Both the position numbers and the translations under genes were made by a program. This document shows positions 1 through 10,122 of a stretch of 64,000 nucleotides of DNA, piece by piece (within the stretch, counting starts at the first letter, position 1; the number at the start of each line of letters is the position of its first letter). Under the pieces are notes generated by a model. It made no database searches. It was given only the letters and a program-made list of their open reading frames with translations, and was not told the origin of the DNA. Source of the stretch: an uncultured Bryobacterales bacterium (GTDB lineage Bacteria > Acidobacteriota > Terriglobia > Bryobacterales > UBA6623); contig CATOTH010000001.1 in the NCBI GenBank assembly GCA_951813065.1, positions 620,001-684,000 on the forward strand. Direction: 5' to 3'.

Positions 1-855
1 GTAGCGGCCTCCCGGTGTCGAATCCGCCATCTGTCGCAGGGTGGCGGCGTCCAGTCTGGACCACACTTCCTGTCCCTCATGCTGCAAGAACTTCCGTTCG
101 GCGGCCCCAGCAGGTCCCGAGCCTCCGGACGCGACCGGTATACGCTGGCCGAGTCGCTCGTCGCCCAAACCGATCACGATCAGTCGAATGCCTGCGTCGC
201 CGGCCTCCGCGGCGGCCTCGACTGGAAAACTCTCGTGATCCTCGCCGTCCGTGATCAGCACGATGTCTCGATAGTTGCTGCGCTTGCCGTCGAAGACATC
301 GCGAACGACCTTGCGCACTCCGTCGCCGATGAGCGATCCACCCCGGGAGACGCTCATTCCCGAGACATCGTCGAGCGCCAAGCGGAAGAAACCGTAGTCG
401 AGGGTGAGAGGGCACTTGACGACAGTGGTTCCCGCAAACACGGCTAGGGCCACGCGATCCCCTTCCAGACGATCAACCGCGTCCAGAATCGAGAGCTTGG
501 CACGCTCCAAGCGGTTCGGCGACAGGTCCTCGGCCAGCATGCTGCGGGACACGTCCAGCAGGAAGACAACATCGCGGCCTCGCTGGACGACCTCCTGGCG
601 GATGTTGTCCCAGGCCGGCCGCGCAAGAGCAACCACCAAGAATCCCGTCGCCCCCAGCACGAGCGCGCTCTTCAGAACCCGGCGCGCTGGGTCGGGACGT
701 GAGGATTCACCGAGTCGGCCCAGCAACGACGCCGCGACGAACCGGCGGATAGACTGGCGGCGACGGCGCGATGCGTAGTACATCGAGATTGCGAGCAGCG
801 GCAGCAGCCAGAGCCCGTAAAGCATCGAGACGTGACCGAACTGGAAATCGCTCAC
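1..855 (-). CDS. BatB-like VWA-domain membrane protein (partial, runs off left edge)
   Basis: Minus-strand reading frame open from a GTG at 853-855 to the window edge, 285 codons visible. The N-terminus has a short hydrophobic helix and a second one near residues 60-80, followed by a von Willebrand A domain with the metal-site motif DVSRS and then the TDGED strand. BatB-type proteins sit in the inner membrane and expose the VWA domain to the periplasm; in Bacteroides they are linked to aerotolerance, but the exact role is unsettled. The GTG start overlaps the TGA of the upstream batA-like gene (GTGA), which suggests translational coupling. The C-terminus lies outside the window. Confidence 0.85.
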   Translation of the reverse strand, partial: MSDFQFGHVSMLYGLWLLPLLAISMYYASRRRRQSIRRFVAASLLGRLGESSRPDPARRVLKSALVLGATGFLVVALARPAWDNIRQEVVQRGRDVVFLLDVSRSMLAEDLSPNRLERAKLSILDAVDRLEGDRVALAVFAGTTVVKCPLTLDYGFFRLALDDVSGMSVSRGGSLIGDGVRKVVRDVFDGKRSNYRDIVLITDGEDHESFPVEAAAEAGDAGIRLIVIGLGDERLGQRIPVASGGSGPAGAAERKFLQHEGQEVWSRLDAATLRQMADSTPGGRY

Positions 856-1895
856 GGAACGGTCCTCCACACGGTTTGACGCAGCAAGGTCTCAATGGAG
901 AGCAAGGCCAGCGCAGCCAGTGCCCATGGAGCGAACGCTTCGCGATAGTCAAGATACCGAACGGCTTCAAACTCGCTCTTCTCCAACTGGTCGATCTCGG
1001 CGTGCACTGACCGCAGGGTGTCAGCGTCGGTCGCCAACCAGTACTTGCCGCCCGTGATGTCTGCAATCTCGCGCAGGGCGCGGTCGTCGAACCCGCTTCG
1101 TATTGGCACGCTCAAGCGGCCAAACGGAGTCTGGACGCCATGGTCGTCGCCAACCCCTATGGCATACACCTTGACCCCCCATTCACGGCAGAGTTCGCCC
1201 GCATCCCGGACGCTGCGGTCCCCCGCGTTGTTCTCACCGTCCGTCAGCAGGACAATGATCTTGCTCTTGATCTCATAAACCGACCCCTCCCCGGTTTGCC
1301 GTTCCAGGGTCTGCTCGGCTTGCCTGAGACGCGCAGCGGCCAGTGCCACTGCATCCCCGATCGCCGTGCCGTCCTCACTGCGGTCCTCGGCGAGCTTGAC
1401 GGTCCCGAGCAGTTCCAGCAACGTGTCGTGGGACAGGGTAAGCGGGCAAACAGAATCCGCGTAGCGCGCGAAGGTCGTCATTCCGATCAAGTCGTTTGGA
1501 CGCCCTTCCAACTCGCCCTCCGTTGGGTCGATGAACTCCCGGAAGACCCGCTTCACCCCGTCAAGCCGCGTCAGGTTACGGCCACCGAAGTTCATGCGCT
1601 CTCCCATGCTGGACGAGCGGTCAACGACCATTCCGATTGCGACGCCCCATGAGATGTCGCGGACACGCTCGCTGCCCTGCTGGGGCCGGGCGATGGCAAT
1701 CACCAGGGCAACCAGCGCCAGGACCCGCAAGATGAGAGGCACGCTCGCCAGTGTCGAACGCCATGACCCGGCAACAGATTGCGCTACGACGGTGGACGAG
1801 AAGCGCAGACGCACACGATTGCCGCGACGCCAGACTATGAGTGCTGCCAAGGGCACGAGCAGCAGCAGCATCCAAGGCGACTCGAACCGGAACAT
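852..1895 (-). CDS. BatA-like VWA-domain membrane protein
   Basis: Complete 347-residue protein. It has two N-terminal hydrophobic helices (about residues 8-23 and 50-68), a VWA domain with DRSSS as the metal-ion-dependent adhesion motif and a later TDGENN strand, and a C-terminal hydrophobic helix (about 323-340). This order is usual for BatA. It is the first gene of a batA-batB pair with a 3-nt coupled overlap. The MoxR ATPase and DUF58 genes that usually come just before batA are not present, since the upstream DNA leads to divergent groES; they may lie elsewhere. The ATG at 1893-1895 is preceded by an AGGGG-type ribosome site. Confidence 0.88.
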   Translation of the reverse strand: MFRFESPWMLLLLVPLAALIVWRRGNRVRLRFSSTVVAQSVAGSWRSTLASVPLILRVLALVALVIAIARPQQGSERVRDISWGVAIGMVVDRSSSMGERMNFGGRNLTRLDGVKRVFREFIDPTEGELEGRPNDLIGMTTFARYADSVCPLTLSHDTLLELLGTVKLAEDRSEDGTAIGDAVALAAARLRQAEQTLERQTGEGSVYEIKSKIIVLLTDGENNAGDRSVRDAGELCREWGVKVYAIGVGDDHGVQTPFGRLSVPIRSGFDDRALREIADITGGKYWLATDADTLRSVHAEIDQLEKSEFEAVRYLDYREAFAPWALAALALLSIETLLRQTVWRTVP

Positions 1896-2424
1896 GGCCT
1901 GCTTCCCCTCTATTCTGGCATCGCCTGTACCCGGGCGTCCTTTGTCCTACCGCGACTGCCTGAGCCCCGAAACGTGCCGGCTGATCGGCAAGACACCTGC
2001 CGGTTGGTGACCCATCCCATCGAACCGGCCAGCAGCGATTCCATCATACTCAGGATAGGTGCGTTCCATCGCGGTCGGGCTGGCCAGCACACCTGCATGT
2101 CGAGCGAAACGGACTGGTTCGGCGGGGGCTGGGAAGATCCGCTGGAATCCTGACCCACTTGGCAAGCATGCAGCGGAACCAGGCCGGGGAACGTGCCCGG
2201 CACACCATTCGGCAGGGGCGTTGCAACGAGCACTGGGACAACGACGCTCGGAAACCGCCACTCTGCCGACGCAATGACGCCAAATAGGCGGATCGGTCAT
2301 TCTGTCACAATGGGAGGACGCTCAAGCTGGGCCGAGGCGAGAGTCGCCAGCTCACTCCGCCATGGGGCCAAGCGCTCGTCTTGAAGCGATCGCGATTGTT
2401 CTCTCAATCCGTTGATCAGGTCGC
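1896..2424. other. Divergent intergenic region between batA and groES, no gene seen
   Basis: About 530 bases between two divergent operons. Small open frames exist on both strands but none has a ribosome site, a family resemblance or plausible composition. It must hold the batA promoter, which I could not place with confidence. Confidence 0.5.
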
Positions 2425-2453
2425 TTGACACCTCTTGACAGCACCTGTACACT
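2425..2453 (+). promoter_or_regulatory. Sigma70-like promoter of groES-groEL
   Basis: TTGACA at 2425-2430 (perfect -35), a 17-base spacer, and TACACT at 2448-2453 (4 of 6 to TATAAT). A second TTGACA lies at 2435-2440 but has no -10 at a suitable distance. The predicted start is near 2460, about 100 bases before groES, directly in front of the inverted repeat at 2464-2490. Confidence 0.65.
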
Positions 2454-2463
2454 GTAGGGAGTC

Positions 2464-2490
2464 AAACTTGATAGCAACTGCATCAAGTTT
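2464..2490. promoter_or_regulatory. HAIR-like inverted repeat, probable HspR-type operator for groESL
   Basis: A perfect inverted repeat: AAACTTGAT at 2464-2472, nine bases, ATCAAGTTT at 2482-2490. Its core reads CTTGA-N11-TCAAG, the half-sites and spacing of the HspR-associated inverted repeat (HAIR, CTTGAGT-N7-ACTCAAG). The two inner positions of each half-site differ from that consensus. It is not a CIRCE element: the overall 9-N9-9 geometry is the same, but the sequence does not match TTAGCACTC. It lies just downstream of the predicted start of transcription, where a bound repressor would block initiation. The assignment to HspR is inference. Confidence 0.6.
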
Positions 2491-2561
2491 CATGAGCAGC
2501 GCGGATGCTAGCCCGCAGCTCAAGCCCGAAAACGAAGGAAACCTAGGAGGGTTCACCCACA

Positions 2562-2852
2562 ATGAGTCTCAGGCCATTGCACGACCGCATTCTCGTCGAG
2601 CGGCTCGACGAGGCGGAGCAACAGTCGAGCGGCGGGATCATCATCCCCGACTCGGCAAAGGAAAAGCCGCAGCAGGGGAAGGTCGTTGCCGTTGGTAACG
2701 GCAAGAAGAAGGACGATGGCACTGTCGTCGCCCTAGATGTCAGCGTTGGCGACACGATTCTGTTCGGCAAGTACGCCGGCAACGAAGTCAACGTCGATGA
2801 CAACGAGTACCTGATCATGCGCGAGGACGAAGCCCTCGCCATCATCAGCTGA
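2562..2852 (+). CDS. groES: Co-chaperonin GroES (Cpn10)
   Basis: 96 residues, the normal length. It begins [13 protein letters not shown] and includes the mobile-loop region with SSGGIIIPD, then the GNGKK turn and a C-terminal [13 protein letters not shown] segment typical of bacterial Cpn10. GroES forms the heptameric lid that closes the GroEL folding chamber in the cytoplasm. The ATG has a strong AGGAGG site at 2545-2550. groEL follows after 28 bases in the same operon. Confidence 0.97.
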   Translation: MSLRPLHDRILVERLDEAEQQSSGGIIIPDSAKEKPQQGKVVAVGNGKKKDDGTVVALDVSVGDTILFGKYAGNEVNVDDNEYLIMREDEALAIIS

Positions 2853-2859
2853 CAACTAA

Positions 2860-4506
<1,647 letters not shown>

Positions 4507-4538
4507 CGACTCGCCGCAAGAGCGGTTTATCAACCTCG

Positions 4539-4570
4539 GCCCCGTTCGCTCCAGGCGGACGGGGCTTTCT
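4539..4570 (+). terminator. Rho-independent terminator of groESL
   Basis: GCCCCGTTCG at 4539-4548 pairs with CGGACGGGGC at 4556-4565 (ten pairs, one G-T), with a 7-base loop, followed by TTTCTC. It lies 33 bases after the groEL stop. Confidence 0.85.
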
Positions 4571-4619
4571 CGTCTGTGCACGGACGGCCGTTCGGCACGA
4601 GATGTGGATACCCTAAGGG

Positions 4620-7178
4620 TTGCCCAACCTCAACGCATGGCAGCTGTCTGCCAAGATGGCGTGGCGTGATCTAGGCGCTGCCAAGACCAAATTCCTGTTC
4701 GCTGTCCTGGCCGTGAGTATCGGCGTTGCCGCCCTGAGCGGCGTGCGAGGCTATTGTGCCGCGTTCCAAGAGATGCTCCTGCGGGACGCCCGGTCCCTGC
4801 TGGCCGGGGATCTCAGTGTTTCCGTCAGCCACGACCTTGACGAGCGGGAGCAAGCCGCCCTCGACGCGCTCGCCGGGCGCGGCGCGAAGATCTCCCGTCT
4901 CACCGAACTAATGACGATGATGGGCGGCGCGTCATTGGCCCGCCCTCTCGCAATCAATCTCAAGGCGGTGGACCCGGAAACCTACCCCTTCTATGGCGAG
5001 GTGGAGTTGGCCCCCGCGCAGCCGCTCGCGGACGCCCTCGACGCCGACGCCGTTCTGGCGTCTCAAGACCTGCTGATCCGCTTGGGGGTCGAAGTCGGTG
5101 ACGAAGTGCGGCTCGGCTCGGGCGACTTTCGGATTGCAGCGATTCTCCGTGTGGAACCTGATCGAATGACCGGGGCTGTCAATTTCGGGCCGCGCGCGAT
5201 GGTGTCACGGGAGGGCTTGGAGCGGACGGGCCTCGTGCAGTTCGGGAGTCGCGCGACGCGGCGTTTCCTGATCAAGCTGCCGGACCAAGGCGTCACGGTC
5301 GACGAGGCACGGGAAGTCATCGTGGCGGGCATCCCTAGCAGCCGCATCACGGATTTTCGCGAAACGAGCCCGAGGATCCGTCGCGGGCTGGAACGGACGA
5401 CTAGCTTCCTGAGCCTGGTCAGCTTGCTCGCGATGGCAGTGGGTGGCCTGGGCGTCGCGATGATCGTGTACTCGCACTTGCAACAACGGCTCGACACCAT
5501 AGCCATCATGAAATGCTATGGCGCGACATCGGGCATCGTCACCCGCGTCTTCCTCTTTCAGGCCATCGCAATGGGCGCGACGGGGAGCTTGCTCGGAGTC
5601 GGAGCCGGGTTCCTGCTTCAAGGGGTGGCACCCACTTTTGTGGCGGACTATTTCCCTCAAGCGCCGTCCTTCGACTGGCAGGTCTGGCCAGCCGCACAGG
5701 CTTTCGGCGTCGGAATGCTCACAGTCTTGATGTTCTCGGTGCCCACGCTCCTCGGCATCCGGCGAGTCGCCCCTGCTCTGATCTTTCGTCGAGAAATGAC
5801 CGGCAGGTTTGAGCAGACCGCTGCTGAGCGCTGGAAGGAGCGATTGCACCAGCTGGCCTCGGCGGCGATCGTGCTCGGGGGTGTAGCCCTTGTCGCAATC
5901 TGGCTCAGTGACTCGGCGGAGCTTGGAGGGTGGTTTATCGGGGGACTGGCCGGAAGCCTAGCGGCACTGACGTTTGCCGCGGGAGTGCTGCTGCGGTTTC
6001 TGAAGGGCGTTCCCGCCGTCTTGCCGTTCCGACTACCGGTCTCGTTACGGCACGGAATCGCCAACCTGCATCGGCCTGGCATGCACTCGGAAGTCATTCT
6101 CGTGGCGCTGGGCGTGGGTGTGACATTCACTCTCACGGTCTATCTGCTACAGACCACGGTGCTCGCTGAGATCATTCGGGCCGCTCCGCCAGAAATGCCC
6201 AACGTCTACCTGAGCAACATTACCGAGGAGGAACACGCAGCACTGGAGTCGTTCCTGAACGGACAGCCGGGGATCGACGGCAGTATCACGTTGCTGCCAT
6301 CGGTCTCGGCGCGGCTTCAATCGATCGAGGGCGGCAGGCCAAGTGGCGATGGCGGCCGAAGCGGACGGGGTGGCCGCATGCGTCGTCCAAGAGACGTGAC
6401 CTGGGCGCACGACCCGCCAAATGGCCTGGAAGTGCTGCAAGGCGAGTGGTGGGGCTCGCATTCAACCGAATCGAAGGTATCCGTCGAAGAGGGCGTTGCA
6501 GGGTACTTGGGAATCGACGTTGGTTCGCGAATCACCTGGCAAGTGGGAGGGCACGAGGTCACGGCCCAAGTCGCCGCAATTCACAGATACGAAGGCATGC
6601 CGGACTGGATCTATGACTTCGTCTTGAACGAGACCGCTCTCAAAGGCATGCCGGCAACCTACATCGGCGGATTCCGCGTGCTACCGGAATTCAGCGATGA
6701 CCTATCCCGAACGACGTTCGCCGCGTTCCCGACCGTACTGTACGTCAATGCCGTGGACTTCTTCGAAACGGTTCAGGAAGTTGTCGACCAGATCGCCTTC
6801 GTCATTCGCTTCATCTCGGCGTTCGCAATCGTGGCGGGCGTGATCATTCTGGCATCAAGCGTTGCGGCCACCAGGTTCCGAAGATTGCGCGAGGTGGCGA
6901 TCCTCAAGACCCTCGGCGCCACCCGGAACCGGCTGGCGCGGATATTCTCGGTGGAATTCCTGATCCTCGGTGGCGTGGCGGGTGCGGCGGGGAGCGCCCT
7001 GGCCGTCGCATTCACAGCCCTCCTGACTCGGGACATCCTGGACTTGGAGGCTGTAGTCGAGTGGCCCCCGGTCATAGCAACAGTCCTCGCAACGGCCCTT
7101 CTCGCGACGAGCGCGGGATGGGGCGCCAGTTTTCGAGTCCTAGCGAGTAGACCCCAGGAAATCCTGCGTGACGAGTAG
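4620..7178 (+). CDS. FtsX/LolC-type ABC transporter permease
   Basis: 852-residue membrane protein with the duplicated FtsX-like layout of the YbbP/LolCE group: an N-terminal helix near residues 25-45, a large extracytoplasmic MacB-like domain, a block of helices at about 255-370, further helices near 410-470, a second extracytoplasmic domain and a final FtsX block at about 715-845. Such permeases move lipids or lipoproteins or act as mechanotransmitters. The partner ATPase is not adjacent. The start is uncertain: TTG at 4620 is closely preceded by an in-frame TAA at 4614-4616, and ATG at 4656 is the only other early choice; neither has a well-spaced ribosome site. Confidence 0.88.
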   Translation: MPNLNAWQLSAKMAWRDLGAAKTKFLFAVLAVSIGVAALSGVRGYCAAFQEMLLRDARSLLAGDLSVSVSHDLDEREQAALDALAGRGAKISRLTELMTMMGGASLARPLAINLKAVDPETYPFYGEVELAPAQPLADALDADAVLASQDLLIRLGVEVGDEVRLGSGDFRIAAILRVEPDRMTGAVNFGPRAMVSREGLERTGLVQFGSRATRRFLIKLPDQGVTVDEAREVIVAGIPSSRITDFRETSPRIRRGLERTTSFLSLVSLLAMAVGGLGVAMIVYSHLQQRLDTIAIMKCYGATSGIVTRVFLFQAIAMGATGSLLGVGAGFLLQGVAPTFVADYFPQAPSFDWQVWPAAQAFGVGMLTVLMFSVPTLLGIRRVAPALIFRREMTGRFEQTAAERWKERLHQLASAAIVLGGVALVAIWLSDSAELGGWFIGGLAGSLAALTFAAGVLLRFLKGVPAVLPFRLPVSLRHGIANLHRPGMHSEVILVALGVGVTFTLTVYLLQTTVLAEIIRAAPPEMPNVYLSNITEEEHAALESFLNGQPGIDGSITLLPSVSARLQSIEGGRPSGDGGRSGRGGRMRRPRDVTWAHDPPNGLEVLQGEWWGSHSTESKVSVEEGVAGYLGIDVGSRITWQVGGHEVTAQVAAIHRYEGMPDWIYDFVLNETALKGMPATYIGGFRVLPEFSDDLSRTTFAAFPTVLYVNAVDFFETVQEVVDQIAFVIRFISAFAIVAGVIILASSVAATRFRRLREVAILKTLGATRNRLARIFSVEFLILGGVAGAAGSALAVAFTALLTRDILDLEAVVEWPPVIATVLATALLATSAGWGASFRVLASRPQEILRDE

Positions 7179-7372
7179 GCGGCAACCGATCCCCGATTCC
7201 ACTATCGCGCCCGGGGGCAACTTCCCGTGGGCCAACAATTTAGTCGCGGAGTTCCAGTTTCTGGGGGCCGGGCCCACTTGCCTGAACGAAGCCGCGCGAC
7301 GACCCATATCCACAGTGTGAGATGGCTGGGCGCACCTTGCAGAACGGCTGTTCTGACAGCGACTTCGCGGAT

Positions 7373-7401
7373 TTGACATCTCGACCGATCGTTGCGACGA
7401 T
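7373..7401 (+). promoter_or_regulatory. Possible promoter of tRNA-Asn
   Basis: TTGACA at 7373-7378, 17 bases, then GACGAT at 7396-7401, a weak -10. The predicted start is near 7408, 11 bases before the mature tRNA. Confidence 0.4.
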
Positions 7402-7418
7402 GGACTTGGTAGCTATGC

Positions 7419-7493
<75 letters not shown>

Positions 7494-7870
7494 CTTCATT
7501 TATCTAAGTAGTTGATAAGAAAGGTGTTATGAGGACACCTTGGGTTGTTGCCCTACATTCTGTCCCACGGTCACGTCTGGATAGGGGTGTCGAGATCGTT
7601 CGCTGCCTGAACTTTCGAATACCAAGCCGACACAGCCAGGGCCAGCGTTTCTGCCGACTCTCCAGGGTCGGAACAGCGAATTCGATAGCATTCCTCGACG
7701 GGGAACGCAATAGTCAGCACTTTGCCCCCCGTCGCAGGCCACGGTGACGGGGTCGGCCTCGTAAGTGGACAAGTCGGTACCGGCATTTGGACGGCGTGGC
7801 GTCTTGAACCCCGCCGGAACCATTGTGATTGGCCGTTAGGTTGGCTTGGTGGGTCTAGCCTGAATCCCCA
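7494..7870. repeat. Left copy of an inverted homologous pair flanking the mobile-element stack
   Basis: This stretch right after tRNA-Asn matches the reverse complement of about 24470-24805 over several hundred bases with substitutions. Shared blocks include CATTTATCTAAGT (7497-7509), GGATAGGGGTGTCGAGA and CAGAGCCAGGGCCAGCGTTTCT-like DNA. Frames in both copies would encode similar peptides (LALAVSAW and LALALSAW), so it may be a decayed gene or the conserved flank of a serine-recombinase element. No function recognised. Confidence 0.65.
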
Positions 7871-7899
7871 AGACAGAAACGAAGTGTGACATCTGGAGG

Positions 7900-8560
7900 T
7901 CAGGCGAATTTGATTTTCAGTGCGCGATTGTGGAGCCACGGGATGGAGGTAGTGGAGTCGGCGTAGCCGGCCTCGATCAGGTGCGGGTTGTGGGCCCGGC
8001 GACCGAGCGTGACCTCGATCCGGTCGTCGTTGATGTCAATGGTGGCGCTGGCCTCCACGAACTTGCGGAACAGGCTGGCGGGTTCGGCGGTCCGGAAGCG
8101 GTCGCCGAGGCGGTTGGCGAGCAGGCGGTACAGGGCGGAGGCCATCAGGGTCAGCTGGACGTCGAGATCGATGCGCAGGGGCACGGCGGCGGACAGCGCA
8201 TCCATGTGGAAGAAGTTGACGGCGTCGGCGATGGTGTTCTCAATCAGCATGCGGCGGGCATAGCGGTCGATCAGCTCGCGCGGGGAGGCGTCCAGCTGGT
8301 TGGTGAGCAGCAGGGTGGGCTTGTCGTGGCCCAGGTCGCGGATGGCGATCTGGCGGATGGGCTGGGGGTAGTCCTTGATGCGGACGGTCTGGTCGAGGAT
8401 GCGCGGGGTGCGGTAGCGGCGGCCGACGTTGGTGAGCTGGACGGTGCGCCATTGGTCACGGGGCAGGCCAAGCAGTTGCTCGACCATTCTGGTGCTGCGG
8501 CGGCGCAGGGTGAGGAAGGCGATGCCGCGGGTGTTGAATTCCGGGGTCTTCCGGCGGCAG
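7900..8560 (-). pseudogene. DDE transposase, C-terminal fragment
   Basis: About 215 residues read without interruption, starting around TPEFNTRGIAFLTLRRR and ending ALKIKFA. The segment MLIENTIADAVNFFHMDAL carries the catalytic glutamate expected in DDE transposases, followed by a conserved ASALYRLLANRLG helix. The first half with the two catalytic aspartates is missing, cut off near 8590 where the neighbouring transposon backbone begins. I cannot name the IS family with confidence (IS4/IS1380-like fold). Not functional. Confidence 0.75.
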
Positions 8561-8727
8561 ATTTTCGGATTATTCCGGCAGCAGGAGGGGGCGGTGTCCC
8601 GGATTATTTGTGATGTGTGACAGGCAGGAGGGGGGCTGCCGAGAGGAGGTTTGACGGCAGGGTCGGGACGTTTGCGGAGAGGCCGGAACAGTCGCGATGG
8701 TTGCGCTTCGGCCGGGTTGGATGGGGC

Positions 8728-9621
8728 CTAGCGGGGAGCGGGCAGGCGCAACAGGTCGTTCCAATCCTTGGCGCCGAGGGGGCGGAGGCGTTGCAGGCGG
8801 GGATGCTGGCGGAGCAGGGCGCGGGCGGCCTGGTCGCCAGCGGGATCGGCGTCGTAGCCGCACAGCAGAGGGAGGTTCTGGCAGGCGTGGAGCCAGCCGG
8901 GCAGGCGTCGAGCTGTGCCGGCGGTGGAAGCGACGAGGCAGTCGGAGGGCAGGCCGGGTGCGGGCAGCAGGACGGCGGAGAGGGCATCCACCGCACTCTC
9001 GACGATCAGGACGGCGGCGGGCGGGGCGGACCCGGTCGTCAGCCAGAAGCCGCCGCGGTCGCGGCGGGAGCCGGGGGCGAGGCCCTTGAAGGTGGAGCCA
9101 TCGGGGAGCGTGCCGATGCCAACGAGTTCGGCACCGGTGGTCGTGGAGGAGCGGTCACGGCAGGTAAAGACGGCATTGCGGCGACGGTCGGCGAAGAGGG
9201 AGCCGGAGCGCCGGCAGCGTTCCAGCAGGGCGGGGTCGAGGCCGCGGGCCTGGACCAGGAAGTCGCGCACGGGGGGCCAGAGCGAGTCGACGGGGTCGGG
9301 CAGGCGCAGGGCGGGGGCGGCCGGAGCCAGCGGGGCGGCCGGGACGGCCGGGAGCGGTTGGTCGGAGAGGAAGTCGACGGCTTGGCGGAAGCCGCAGCGG
9401 TGGGTGTGCATGACGAGATCAATGGCACCGCCGCCGCCGCGGCCACAGGCGTGGTCGAAGAACTGGGTCCCGCGGATGCTGAGCACCGCGCCGTCGCGCC
9501 GCCAGCGCTGGCGATGGCGCGGGTCGCGCACGTAGCCGAGCCGCGCGGCGAGCGGCTCGAGGGGGCAGTCGCGGACACGGTCTGCGTTTGCGCGCAGGCG
9601 GTGCCGGGGCAGGCCAGTCAC
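8728..9621 (-). CDS. DUF3991/TOPRIM-domain protein of a transposon backbone
   Basis: 297 residues from a GTG at 9619-9621 that overlaps the TGA of the ATPase gene (GTGA). The N-terminal half carries a DUF3991-like zinc-finger-primase-related segment (RGTQFFDHACGRGGGG). The C-terminal half is a TOPRIM domain with the glutamate in VLIVESAVDALSA, the aspartates in CGYDADPAGDQAA, and a final GAKDWNDLL. Such proteins occur on plasmids and integrative elements as primase-like or nucleic-acid-processing factors. The longer open frame upstream of 9621 is the shadow of the ATPase. Probably intact, but its operon upstream is broken. Confidence 0.8.
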   Translation of the reverse strand: MTGLPRHRLRANADRVRDCPLEPLAARLGYVRDPRHRQRWRRDGAVLSIRGTQFFDHACGRGGGGAIDLVMHTHRCGFRQAVDFLSDQPLPAVPAAPLAPAAPALRLPDPVDSLWPPVRDFLVQARGLDPALLERCRRSGSLFADRRRNAVFTCRDRSSTTTGAELVGIGTLPDGSTFKGLAPGSRRDRGGFWLTTGSAPPAAVLIVESAVDALSAVLLPAPGLPSDCLVASTAGTARRLPGWLHACQNLPLLCGYDADPAGDQAARALLRQHPRLQRLRPLGAKDWNDLLRLPAPR

Positions 9622-10028
9622 GGACGCAGCTCGTCGCAGGCCCGGCGGACATGCTCGGCGCTGACCAAGCGGGCCTTTTCGAGGGCGGCCGCGACCAGCG
9701 CGTAATGGGCCAGTGCGCTGACCTGGCGGGGCAGGCCGTGGGAGGCCTGGAACAGCGCCTGGCAGGCGGCGGGCTCGAACAGGTCCAACTCGCAGCCGGC
9801 CCGGGCGAGAGCGTGCCGCAGGTAGGGCGCGAGTTCCTCGCGGCGCAGGCCGTTGAGGTGGTAGCGCATCACGATGCGCTGGGCGAAGGCCTCGTGATGG
9901 GCCAGTCCCAGCCGCCGCCGCAACTCGCTCTGGCCGACCAGCAGCAGGCACAGCAGGCGCTGCGAGTCGAGGCCGAAGTTGACCAGCAGGCGGAGTTCGT
10001 CGAGCACGTCGTGGCGCAGGTAGTGGGC
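9618..10028 (-). pseudogene. ExeA/TniB-like AAA ATPase, C-terminal piece
   Basis: Continues the reading frame YLRHDVLDELRLLVNF after the IS21 insertion and includes the sensor strand LLLVGQSELRRRL and the C-terminal helical lid, ending ACDELRP. Joined to the piece at 12720-12873 after removing the IS21 element, one copy of GCCCAC restores LLIIDEAHYLRHD, a Walker B region of the ExeA type. ATPases of this class activate the partner DDE transposase and choose targets. Interrupted, so not functional. Confidence 0.85.
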
Positions 10029-10035
10029 TGTCCAG

Positions 10036-10078
10036 CGACAATTAGAAATTCCGGGTAACGACAATTAAAAGTTCCGGG
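10036..10078. repeat. IS21 left-end tandem repeats
   Basis: Two near-identical 20-base units, CGACAATTAGAAATTCCGGG at 10036-10055 and a variant at 10059-10078 (period 23). They resemble the right-end repeats in inverse orientation and are the likely binding sites of IstA. Confidence 0.8.
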
Positions 10079-10122
10079 TGAGCCTCGTAGTTGGCGGCTA
10101 GACTCGACCCTTCCTAGGGAGG

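Noticed and set aside
2464..2490. CIRCE (HrcA) element
   Set aside because: Geometry matches 9-N9-9, but the half-site AAACTTGAT does not match TTAGCACTC; HAIR fits better.
7510..7545. Hairpin AAGGTGT/ACACCTT as tRNA terminator
   Set aside because: No T-tract follows, and the homologous copy near 24760 does not keep the stem.
8728..10041. 437-codon version of the TOPRIM gene
   Set aside because: The part beyond 9621 is a shadow of the ATPase piece and IS21 end; the GTG at 9621 overlaps the ATPase stop.
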